From assembly GCF_000246945.1 (NCBI RefSeq), contig NZ_BAEX01000014.1, forward strand, positions 1 to 47,921: DNA of 47,921 nucleotides. Direction: 5' to 3'. This document shows, piece after piece, positions 9,397 through 16,671 of this stretch. The notes under the pieces are model-generated. The model worked only from the letters and a program-made list of their open reading frames with translations, did not search any database and had not been told where the DNA came from. Numbering within the stretch: position 1 is the first letter of the stretch; the number at the start of each line of letters is the position of its first letter. The translations under genes were made by a program, and so were the position numbers. This stretch comes from Myroides injenensis M09-0166. Lineage in GTDB: Bacteria > Bacteroidota > Bacteroidia > Flavobacteriales > Flavobacteriaceae.

Positions 9397-9406
9397 TTTT
9401 AATCAT

Positions 9407-10186
9407 TTATATTTTTGCGATTAACGCGTCGATTTTTTCTCTTTCTTCAGCTGCTAAAGCGCTGTCTACAAGAATCCTTCCACTGTGCTCATCTGTAATA
9501 ATTTTTTTACGAGCTGCAATTTCTACTTGCGTTTGAGGTGGAATTGTAAAATATGATCCTGCTGAAGCTCCTCTTTCGATTGAAACAACTGCTAATCCAT
9601 TTCTTACACCATTTCTAATTCTTGTATAAGCTGTCAATAAACGATCTTCGATTTCAGCTTTAAACTCTTCTGATTTCTCTAGCAATAATTTTTCTTCACG
9701 TTCTGTTTCAGACATTATGCTATTTAATTCAGCTTCTTTGTGAGCTAGATGCTCCTTGCGTGAAGCTAATTTAGCTTCTGTTTCACTAATACTTACTTTT
9801 TTGTGTTCGATACTAGCTTTTAATTCTTTAATATGCTTCTCTGCAAGTTCAATTTCTAAATTTTGAAATTCAATTTCTTTTTCTAAAGAATTGTATTCTC
9901 TATTATTTTTAACTTGTTCTTGCTGTTCAGTATATTTCTTAATAGCTTCTTTAAACTCCTCGATAGCTATCTTTTTATCTTTGATCCCAGCTTCAATGTT
10001 GTTTAAATCTACATGTAACTTTTCTAAGCGTTTGTTCAGTCCAGCTACCTCATCTTGTAAATCTTCAACTTCTAGAGGTAATTCTCCTCTCATACTTCTA
10101 ATTTCGTCAATTCTAGAGTCTATTAATTGCAAATCATATACTGCTCTTAATTTCTCCTCAACGGTTAATTCTTTTTTCTTTGTCAT
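9407..10186 (-). CDS. Coiled-coil protein of the C4 zinc-ribbon family, all four cysteines replaced
   Basis: 259 residues. Residues about 30-185 form a long antiparallel coiled coil rich in Glu, Lys and Leu. Residues about 198-245 are the zinc-ribbon (zf-RING_7-type) domain: the motifs VSIERGASAG, IPPQTQVEIAARKKI and HSGRILVD are intact. The four metal-binding cysteines expected in this family are not there: positions 208, 211, 232 and 235 are Ser, Ser, Asp and Ser. The domain therefore should not bind zinc in the usual way. The protein has no cysteine at all. Family members pair with Nif3-like genes; here the start is one base after the Nif3 stop, so they form one operon. The molecular role is unknown; a structural or nucleic-acid-associated role has been proposed for relatives. 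Confidence 0.85.
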   Translation of the reverse strand: MTKKKELTVEEKLRAVYDLQLIDSRIDEIRSMRGELPLEVEDLQDEVAGLNKRLEKLHVDLNNIEAGIKDKKIAIEEFKEAIKKYTEQQEQVKNNREYNSLEKEIEFQNLEIELAEKHIKELKASIEHKKVSISETEAKLASRKEHLAHKEAELNSIMSETEREEKLLLEKSEEFKAEIEDRLLTAYTRIRNGVRNGLAVVSIERGASAGSYFTIPPQTQVEIAARKKIITDEHSGRILVDSALAAEEREKIDALIAKI

Positions 10187-10187
10187 C

Positions 10188-11282
10188 TTATAAGTAGTTA
10201 ACTGGATTCGTATTTACTGTTGATAAAATAACTGCAAAAGTAGTCAATTTTTTTGAAAGATAGTCAACTATATAATTTTTTATATATCTCTCACTCTCAA
10301 AATGACCGATATCTGCTAAAACAATTTGATTTTCAGCCAAGTAATAGTCGTGATATTTTAAATCTGCTGTAATGTAAGCATCTGCCTTTTGTCCAATAGC
10401 ATTTTTAATGGCAAATGCACCAGATCCACCTAATACGGCAACTCTTTTTATTTTCTTGTTTAAAAATTTACTATGTCTAATTCCACCTGTCTGTGTTTTC
10501 TCTTTTACCATTTTTAGAAAAGCCTGCTCATCCATCTCTTCTTCTAATTCTCCTATCATTCCCATGCCCACATTTTGAAGTTTATTCTCTAATAAATAAA
10601 TTTCATAAGCTACCTCTTCATATGGATGACTATTGAATAAATTAGCTAATACTTTTTGTTGTAAATGTTTTTCAAATGTAACTTCAAGTTTAACCTCCTC
10701 TACAACTTCTTCTTTAAATGGCTCACCTATCACTGGATTACTATTTTGATTTCCTCTAAAACTCCCTTTACCATTAGAAATAAAACTACAATGATCGTAA
10801 TTACCAATTGCACCAGCTCCCGCTTCAAATAGACTTTTTCTTACTTTCACTAAATCATTAATAGGTACGAAAGTCACCAGTTTATAAACATAATTCTGCT
10901 TTGGGATTAATATCTTACAGTTTTTAATACCTAACGTATTACAAAAAATTTTGTTTACACCTTCTTGATGATTGTCCAATGCTGTGTGAATAGCATATAT
11001 AGCAATATCGTTTTTAATTGCCTTAACTATAGAGCGTTCTACATAGTTTTTCCCAGTAATACTCTTCAATCCGTTAAATAATATTGGATGAAAACAAATT
11101 ATAAAATTACATTTTTTATCTATTGCTTCTTCTACTACTTCCTCTAGAGCATCGTGACATACTAATATTCCAGTTACTTCTAAATCATAGCTACCAACTA
11201 AAAGACCTACATTATCAAAATCTTCAGCATAAGCTAATGGAGCTAGTTCTTCTAACACTGGAATAATTTCTTTAATCTTCAT
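10188..11282 (-). CDS. Nif3-like dinuclear metal centre protein
   Basis: 364 residues, the long form with an inserted PII-like middle domain (about 130-240) as in Bacillus YqfO. N-terminal motifs: YAEDFDNVGLLVG, FHPILFNGLK with metal ligand His65, and HTALDN with His99 and Asp103. The C-terminal half has GGSGAFAI and ADIGHFESE, giving the remaining His and Glu ligands. The first histidine of the common HHP motif is Phe64 here. The family (YbgI/NIF3) forms a hexameric toroid with a two-metal site; its reaction is not firmly known, with GTP cyclohydrolase-like activity suggested for some. It is first in a two-gene operon with the coiled-coil gene and has a TATCTTTG box upstream. Confidence 0.9.
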   Translation of the reverse strand: MKIKEIIPVLEELAPLAYAEDFDNVGLLVGSYDLEVTGILVCHDALEEVVEEAIDKKCNFIICFHPILFNGLKSITGKNYVERSIVKAIKNDIAIYAIHTALDNHQEGVNKIFCNTLGIKNCKILIPKQNYVYKLVTFVPINDLVKVRKSLFEAGAGAIGNYDHCSFISNGKGSFRGNQNSNPVIGEPFKEEVVEEVKLEVTFEKHLQQKVLANLFNSHPYEEVAYEIYLLENKLQNVGMGMIGELEEEMDEQAFLKMVKEKTQTGGIRHSKFLNKKIKRVAVLGGSGAFAIKNAIGQKADAYITADLKYHDYYLAENQIVLADIGHFESERYIKNYIVDYLSKKLTTFAVILSTVNTNPVNYL

Positions 11283-11323
11283 TTTATTATTTTAAAATGT
11301 TTTATCAAACTTATATATTTTCT

Positions 11324-11331
11324 CAAAGATA
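11324..11331 (-). promoter_or_regulatory. -7 box before the Nif3-like gene
   Basis: TATCTTTG on the minus strand, 42 bases before the start codon, fits TAnnTTTG. The nearest TTTG upstream has a 24-base spacer, longer than usual. It lies in the 70-base divergent gap shared with lpxK. Confidence 0.35.
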
Positions 11332-11352
11332 AAAAAATGGTAATTTCGTACT

Positions 11353-12378
11353 ATGCAAATACTACGAATAATACTTTTCCCATTTTCAATATTATATGGG
11401 ATAATTACAGATATAAGGAATTGGTTTTATAAAATAAACCTTTTTAAAAGAACTTCCTTTTCAATACCAACAATAGTAGTTGGAAATCTTAGTGTGGGTG
11501 GAACAGGGAAAACACCAATGGTAGAATACATTATTAGATTAATAAGTACTCAATACAATATTGCTACCTTAAGTAGAGGCTATAAAAGAAAAAGTGAAGG
11601 CTTTAAAATGGCAGATAACACTACAAAAATGGAAGATATAGGAGACGAACCCTTCCAATATCACACTAAATTTTCAAATATTTCAGTAGCTGTTGATTCA
11701 AAGCGAGTAAATGGAATCCAACAAATTCTAAAAGAAAAACCACTAACACAAGCTGTAGTATTAGACGATGCTTTTCAGCATCTCCCAGTGAAAGCTGGAT
11801 TATATATTTTACTAACAACTTATAACGAACCTTATTATAATGACTATATGTTACCTACTGGAAATTTAAGGGAAACAAGAAAAGGTGCTAAACGAGCAGA
11901 TATCGTTATCGTAACTAAATGTCCAAAAGGCTTAAGTAAAGAAAATCAGAGAGATATTACTAAAAAATTAAATTTAAAAACAGGACAATTGTCTTTTTTT
12001 ACGTATATTGATTTCAGTAACATTGCATATTCAAAGACAGCTTCAATAGATGTAGATAAGTTAGAAGAAGAAACATTCATCTTGGTAGCTGGAATAGCTA
12101 AGCCAGAAAGTTTTTTTAATCATTTAAAGAATGAAAAAACGCAGTGCTTAACCTATCCTGACCATCATAACTTTACTTCTACAGATATAAAGCTTATCTT
12201 GTCTAAAGCAAAAGGCAATAAAATTATAACAACAGAAAAGGATTATGTCAGATTAAAAGACTTAATACCTTCTGATCAATTGTATTATTTACCAATTCAA
12301 ACTTCTTTTATTAACGATAAAGAAGAGTTTGATTTAAAACTTTTAAACTATGTGGGAGCAAGTACAAGAAACAGTTAA
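11353..12378 (+). CDS. lpxK: Tetraacyldisaccharide 4'-kinase LpxK (lipid A synthesis)
   Basis: 341 residues. LpxK phosphorylates the 4' position of the lipid A disaccharide precursor at the cytoplasmic face of the inner membrane. A hydrophobic N-terminal segment (about 1-20) matches the membrane anchor of the family. The Walker A motif VGNLSVGGTGKTP is at about 43-55, followed by LSRGYKRKSEG, GDEPFQ (about residues 97-102) and VVLDDAFQHLPV, the family's signature region with catalytic Asp. The length is normal. The 3' end overlaps the start of the purine nucleoside phosphorylase gene by 29 bases in another frame, so translation of the two is probably coupled. Confidence 0.95.
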   Translation: MQILRIILFPFSILYGIITDIRNWFYKINLFKRTSFSIPTIVVGNLSVGGTGKTPMVEYIIRLISTQYNIATLSRGYKRKSEGFKMADNTTKMEDIGDEPFQYHTKFSNISVAVDSKRVNGIQQILKEKPLTQAVVLDDAFQHLPVKAGLYILLTTYNEPYYNDYMLPTGNLRETRKGAKRADIVIVTKCPKGLSKENQRDITKKLNLKTGQLSFFTYIDFSNIAYSKTASIDVDKLEEETFILVAGIAKPESFFNHLKNEKTQCLTYPDHHNFTSTDIKLILSKAKGNKIITTEKDYVRLKDLIPSDQLYYLPIQTSFINDKEEFDLKLLNYVGASTRNS

Positions 12379-13165
12379 GTATCTTAATGAGAAAACAAAT
12401 CATTTCAACCCTGAAATAGGTATTGTATTAGGTTCTGGGTTAGGAAATTTAACCGCTGATATTAAAATTGATTACGAAATTCCGTATTCAGAAATTCCAA
12501 ATTTTCCAGTATCCACTGTCCAAGGACATAAAGGAGCTTTAATTTTTGGTACTATTGGTGGTAAAAAAGTAGTTGCGATGCAAGGTCGTTTTCATTATTA
12601 CGAAGGGTATGAAATAGCTAAGACTGTTTTTCCTATTAGAGTAATGAAATATATGGGAGTAAAAACATTAATTGTTTCTAATGCTTCAGGAGGTGTAAAT
12701 CCTTCATTTAAAGTTGGAGATATTATGATTATCACAGATCATATTAATGCTTTCCCAGACCATCCACTACGCGGACATAATGATGAACGTTTTGGTCCTA
12801 GATTTGTTAATATGAATGATGCATATACAGGTAGTTTAATCAAAGTTGCAAAAGAAGTTGCAAAAGATAAAAACTACGATATAAAAGAAGGAGTTTATTA
12901 CGGATTACAAGGTCCTACATTCGAAACATTAGCTGAATATAAAATGGTAAGAGCTGTTGGAGCGGATTGTGTTGGAATGTCAACTGTGCCAGAAGTTATT
13001 GTAGCTCGTCATATGGATATGAATGTATTTGGTATTTCAGTAATCTCAGATATGGGTAATGAAGACGGAATTGTAGAAGCTCATCACGAAGAAGTATTAA
13101 AAGCAGTAGAAGCTGCTGAGCCAATTGCCAGAGGATTAATCAATGAATTAATTGCCAGAATCTAA
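12350..13165 (+). CDS. punA: Purine-nucleoside phosphorylase (class I trimeric type)
   Basis: 271 residues. The enzyme splits purine (deoxy)ribonucleosides with phosphate for salvage. Motifs: IVLGSGLG with Ser29 for phosphate, QGHKG with His60, MQGRFHYYEGY (about 78-88), SNASGGVNPSF (110-120), GPTFET and VGMSTVPE with the ribose-binding Met. In mammalian and Bacillus-type enzymes the purine-binding loop carries Asn, which favours 6-oxopurines; the equivalent stretch here reads VISDMGNED with Asp, which could widen specificity (inference). The ATG lies inside the 3' end of lpxK. The unit ends at a strong terminator at 13195-13228. Confidence 0.93.
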   Translation: MWEQVQETVKYLNEKTNHFNPEIGIVLGSGLGNLTADIKIDYEIPYSEIPNFPVSTVQGHKGALIFGTIGGKKVVAMQGRFHYYEGYEIAKTVFPIRVMKYMGVKTLIVSNASGGVNPSFKVGDIMIITDHINAFPDHPLRGHNDERFGPRFVNMNDAYTGSLIKVAKEVAKDKNYDIKEGVYYGLQGPTFETLAEYKMVRAVGADCVGMSTVPEVIVARHMDMNVFGISVISDMGNEDGIVEAHHEEVLKAVEAAEPIARGLINELIARI

Positions 13166-13194
13166 TAAGTTTGGAATTTGTGTTTATATATTAT

Positions 13195-13228
13195 AGAAAT
13201 GGAGGTTTGTATTCAAACCTCCATTTCT
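13195..13228 (+). terminator. Terminator of lpxK-punA
   Basis: 15-bp perfect stem (13195-13209 with 13214-13228, core GGAGGTTTG), four-base loop, then TATTTTT. It follows the stop of the phosphorylase gene by 29 bases. Confidence 0.92.
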
Positions 13229-13700
13229 TATTTTTACAGCTAATAAAATTACCTCTTTATGGTTTTCGATATTGCTTATCTCTATCATTACAAAACATGT
13301 TTAAATTATGTAGAAAACAAATAACGCCTCCTCTACTTAACAGAGAACTATCCTATTTTGACTTGTAAAATTATATTGATAAGTCAACTGTTTATGTACA
13401 AAAAATTTATTTCTTATTCTGACTGTAGTTTCTAATTAATTGCATACTCTATCTTTCTAATTGGTATAAATACTTTGTTTTCGGTATGATCAATGCATTA
13501 ATATAAAATTTGACTTCTTGACTAATCTATTATCATTTGAGTATATCTAAAAATTGTTCAATTTAATTAATCAGTAAGATTGTTACTAAATGCAATATGT
13601 GATTAGCCTTTTATTTTTTAATATCACAAAAATTATTAACTCAAAAATTATTTAATACAACACTAATGAGCGAGATAATAGAATAAATAACAAAATAAAT

Positions 13701-13755
13701 TGTAATTTTGTACTGTAAATCAGTGCTCTTACTGATAAACTAAAACAAAATTACA
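13701..13755. repeat. Nested inverted repeat
   Basis: Outer arms of 11 bases (TGTAATTTTGT at 13701-13711 and its exact complement at 13745-13755) enclose an inner hairpin ATCAGT (13719-13724) / ACTGAT (13731-13736) with a six-base loop. Directly beyond lie two more perfect inverted repeats, 13757-13773 (8-bp arms) and 13783-13803 (7-bp arms). Confidence 0.6.
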
Positions 13756-14006
13756 CAAATCAAATTTTGATTTCTCTCCCTAATTGACTGTAAAAAAGTC
13801 AATCTTATTTCAACTATTTTTCCAGTTTTTTTAAATTTTAAACAGTGCTCATCCCAATGTTGTTTGGGTACGGTAGCAGTTTTATTCGGGTACTCTTTTG
13901 GTAAACACTGTAAAAATGGGGCTCTACCCGAACAGTACTGCAACAAATCAGCTATCTCATTACCTGAACCATATCTTACCCCCTGTAAACACAGTGTTTT
14001 ACACAA
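13740..14006 (-). CDS. Doubtful 88-residue reading frame in the hairpin-rich island
   Basis: An open frame of 88 codons with ATG start. The product is rich in Cys, Gln, Lys and Arg, with no signal peptide, membrane segment or known motif. It crosses several inverted repeats and its base composition differs from the neighbours. It may be a chance frame in structured DNA or a small accessory gene. I do not recognise it and give no function. Confidence 0.2.
   Translation of the reverse strand: MCKTLCLQGVRYGSGNEIADLLQYCSGRAPFLQCLPKEYPNKTATVPKQHWDEHCLKFKKTGKIVEIRLTFLQSIRERNQNLICVILF
13876..13941. repeat. Imperfect 17-base inverted repeat
   Basis: Arms at 13876-13892 and 13925-13941 match at 13 of 17 positions when one is reverse-complemented; the inner eight bases TTCGGGTA / TACCCGAA are perfect. 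The spacer is 32 bases. A smaller hairpin CCCAA / TTGGG precedes it at 13853-13868. Confidence 0.55.
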
Positions 14007-14612
14007 TAATCATAATTACATAAATACCTAAAAAAGGTCATTTTAAGCCATTATTTACCTTATAAGTAAATAAGTACAATGATTTTCTATAAAGCTCTCA
14101 CTAATAGGATTATAGAAAGCAACATTTATATAGAATTTAAATATGAAGTAAATGAGTTGTATCTGCAAAAAACATTATAATCCACGTAAGTATATAATTA
14201 TACATATGCCCATACTAAGAGAGGTTATTGATCACGACTGACTTATTCTTTATCTTTTTATTAAATAGTCTTTTGTAGGCAAATATTAAATTCATCACTT
14301 TAACCAACGTAACTCAATATAAAACAACCATTAGTACTATTAATTAAAAAAATTGCAATAAACTGTAATAAACTTACTTCTATATTACTACTGCCATAAC
14401 GTATAAGCAAATTTTACATTATCGTTTTAATAGTCCATGATGTCTTCTTCAACTCAAAAAATGTTTGTTAAAAGAGCTTTAATCGACATTGAAGAAATAC
14501 ATAAGAATGCTAAATCTCCAATATATTTAATTTAGATACTCCCTTATTCACTTTAATGAGAAAGAGAACAAGTAACATTTCTTATTTTTTAGCTAAGATT
14601 TTTAAAAAAAGG

Positions 14613-16394
14613 CTAATCAATTATCTGCATCTTTTTCATTATAAAAGTTGCATTCTTATTTTGACAAACTCCATCTCTGATTTTATAATCAAAATTCAAA
14701 TCATCTTCTTTGATTTCAACTTCAAAACATTTATTAATTAGAACTTCTGGATAGACATGGGTAGTATTACATACTTCTAAATCATGGGTTGCTATAACTC
14801 CATAGGTTTGTTCTCTTATCAATTTATGTATCACTCCTATTGTTCCACTTTGTTTATCGTCTGAATTAGTACCTCTTAAAATTTCATCTAGCAAAACAAA
14901 ACAAGGCTCAACCTGAACTTTTTCAATTATCATTTTTAATTGTTTAACCTCAGCATAGAAATAAGACTCACTATCTTCTAACGAGTCGGTTAATCGCATA
15001 GAGACGAAAAGAGGTAATGGAAAAAAAGCAGCTTGATTTGCACAAATAGGAGCACCTATATTAGCCAATACTAAATTCACACCAACGGTTCTTAAAAAAG
15101 TACTTTTACCCGACATATTAGAGCCAGTAAGAATTACAAATCGTTGATTATTAAAACTAATATCATTGCACACCCTTTTTTGTTCATTAATGAGAGGGTG
15201 CCCTAGCTCGTTAAAATACATTTCCCCTCCTTCTTCACTTACTGTAGGAAAAGTATATGTACGATTATTATAAGAAAAGTTTGCTAATGAATTTAGTGCT
15301 TCCACTTCACCTACAATTTCTATAGCAGTTTGAACCAAATGTCCTTTCTCTTTTTTCCACAATAAAAATCTATTTAATACATGAACATGATATTGTACAA
15401 AACCATTAAAGACAACCATTACAAATAAATTGGCTACTGTTTCTAATTGCTCAAATAATCTTGAAAGAACTTTTAACTCTTTACTCGCATGAAAAGAATC
15501 TTTCTTTAATTCTTTTAAGAAACCTGTCATTTTATTAGTTGTGAAATGCTCTTTCTCAATTCTTTTAATGATAGAACTATAACTATTAATCGTTTCATGA
15601 ACTTTATCTGCTCCTCCTAATTCTTTTTGAATAGCCTTTACATTACTAGAGGCAATTACTAAATTAATTGAAAATAAAAAAGAGATTAAATAGCCAAATA
15701 AAGTACTATCACTACTAATAAAATAAGCTATAATTGATAAACCTAAGAGAATAGGAAACACATATGCTAAAACAATTCTACTTTTACTCAATAACTCTAC
15801 AGATGAATTACTCCACGATTTTAAACGTTCATAAGCTAATTTATCTAGATTTGAAATTCTGCTGTAAGCATTTATTTCTTGTCTCCACTCTACTTTTTGA
15901 GATAGTTCTTTAATCGTATCTTGATTTTCAAGAATATTTTCTTTGTCTAATTTATATTTCAACAAAGTAGCTAACTTATCTTTCCCTATATAAGAAGACG
16001 TGCGATTCAAATATTGAAACAAAGATTTCTTACCAAAAATATCTAAATCAAACGCATAAGGATGATCTGTAGTAATAAATTCACTACCATCATCGAAAGG
16101 TCGTTCATCTTTCTCTAAAAACGCGACTTCATCTTTATTAATATCCAATAGAGCTTGCACATATCTCATCCTCCATGAATACTCGGCATGAATTTTAAGT
16201 AAGATTATAAAAGCAACTATACCCGCACCTGTTATATATAAAAAAGTACTATCTGCTCTAGAAACTGCTAAATAAAAAAAGTAAACTATTGCGAAGAAAA
16301 CTATTAATCGGATTGCTCCTACTATCCTATATTTACTTCTAATCTTATTATATTTTTTTTCAAATACTTCTTTTCTCTTTGTATAAATTTCCAT
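14613..16394 (-). CDS. Membrane-anchored MutS-like ATPase
   Basis: 593 residues. The C-terminal third is a MutS-type ABC ATPase: Walker A TGSNMSGKSTFLR (Gly424 to Ser431), the LEDSESYFYAEVKQL signature near 472-486, Walker B CFVLLDEILRGTNSDD near 498-513, and the ATHDLEV switch. A helical lever/clamp-like region spans about 120-400. Four hydrophobic segments are seen at about 27-45, 49-67, 205-225 and 229-249, so the protein should sit in the inner membrane. The mismatch-recognition and connector domains of MutS are absent. Such membrane MutS relatives are common in Bacteroidota but their role is not established; mismatch repair is unlikely. The gene stands alone, with a weak TATATTTG box at 16530-16537. 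Confidence 0.85.
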   Translation of the reverse strand: MEIYTKRKEVFEKKYNKIRSKYRIVGAIRLIVFFAIVYFFYLAVSRADSTFLYITGAGIVAFIILLKIHAEYSWRMRYVQALLDINKDEVAFLEKDERPFDDGSEFITTDHPYAFDLDIFGKKSLFQYLNRTSSYIGKDKLATLLKYKLDKENILENQDTIKELSQKVEWRQEINAYSRISNLDKLAYERLKSWSNSSVELLSKSRIVLAYVFPILLGLSIIAYFISSDSTLFGYLISFLFSINLVIASSNVKAIQKELGGADKVHETINSYSSIIKRIEKEHFTTNKMTGFLKELKKDSFHASKELKVLSRLFEQLETVANLFVMVVFNGFVQYHVHVLNRFLLWKKEKGHLVQTAIEIVGEVEALNSLANFSYNNRTYTFPTVSEEGGEMYFNELGHPLINEQKRVCNDISFNNQRFVILTGSNMSGKSTFLRTVGVNLVLANIGAPICANQAAFFPLPLFVSMRLTDSLEDSESYFYAEVKQLKMIIEKVQVEPCFVLLDEILRGTNSDDKQSGTIGVIHKLIREQTYGVIATHDLEVCNTTHVYPEVLINKCFEVEIKEDDLNFDYKIRDGVCQNKNATFIMKKMQIID

Positions 16395-16529
16395 GTATTA
16401 TTTCTTTTTAGTCGCTCTCAGACGAATATCTATATAACATCGCATCTCAAAATATGCTTGTTAAGCAATAGTAGTTAACTAATAAGATTTAAAATTTTAT
16501 TAGCAATACACAACGTCAAGAGCTGATAA

Positions 16530-16537
16530 CAAATATA
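16530..16537 (-). promoter_or_regulatory. Possible -7 box before the MutS-like gene
   Basis: TATATTTG on the minus strand, about 135 bases upstream of the start codon; no matching -33 element. Confidence 0.3.
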
Positions 16538-16604
16538 CTGTATTAAAATAATCTTGCTTTACCAATCGCTAATTAAATCTCCACCAATATTAATAAATAA
16601 TAAA

Positions 16605-16642
16605 AAAGCAGTAGCCTCTTTTTACAAGAAGACTACTGCTTT
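16605..16642 (-). terminator. Terminator of the second receptor gene
   Basis: Ten-bp perfect outer stem (AAAGCAGTAG at 16605-16614 with 16633-16642) with further partial pairing inside (CTCTT with AAGAAG), then T-rich sequence on the minus strand, 30 bases after the receptor stop. Confidence 0.88.
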
Positions 16643-16671
16643 AACTAACCTAAACTATAGATAATATCTTT

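Larger units (their letters stand above)
13229..14612. other. 1.4-kb gene-poor region with a hairpin-rich island
   Basis: Mostly very AT-rich with no gene I can defend. The part from 13701 to about 14000 differs: it holds a chain of inverted repeats and its second half is richer in GC (about 42% by hand count over 13861-13990). A short plus-strand frame at 14437-14535 (32 residues, MMSSSTQKMFVKRALIDIEE and so on) looks protein-like but has no support. No tRNA or rRNA is seen. Confidence 0.5.

Noticed and set aside
13171-13368. 65-codon plus-strand frame after the phosphorylase gene
   Set aside because: It runs straight through the terminator hairpin at 13195-13228 and its composition is not protein-like.
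14437-14535. 32-codon plus-strand frame with a protein-like look
   Set aside because: Too short, with no promoter, terminator or recognised motif; kept only as a remark in the gap entry.
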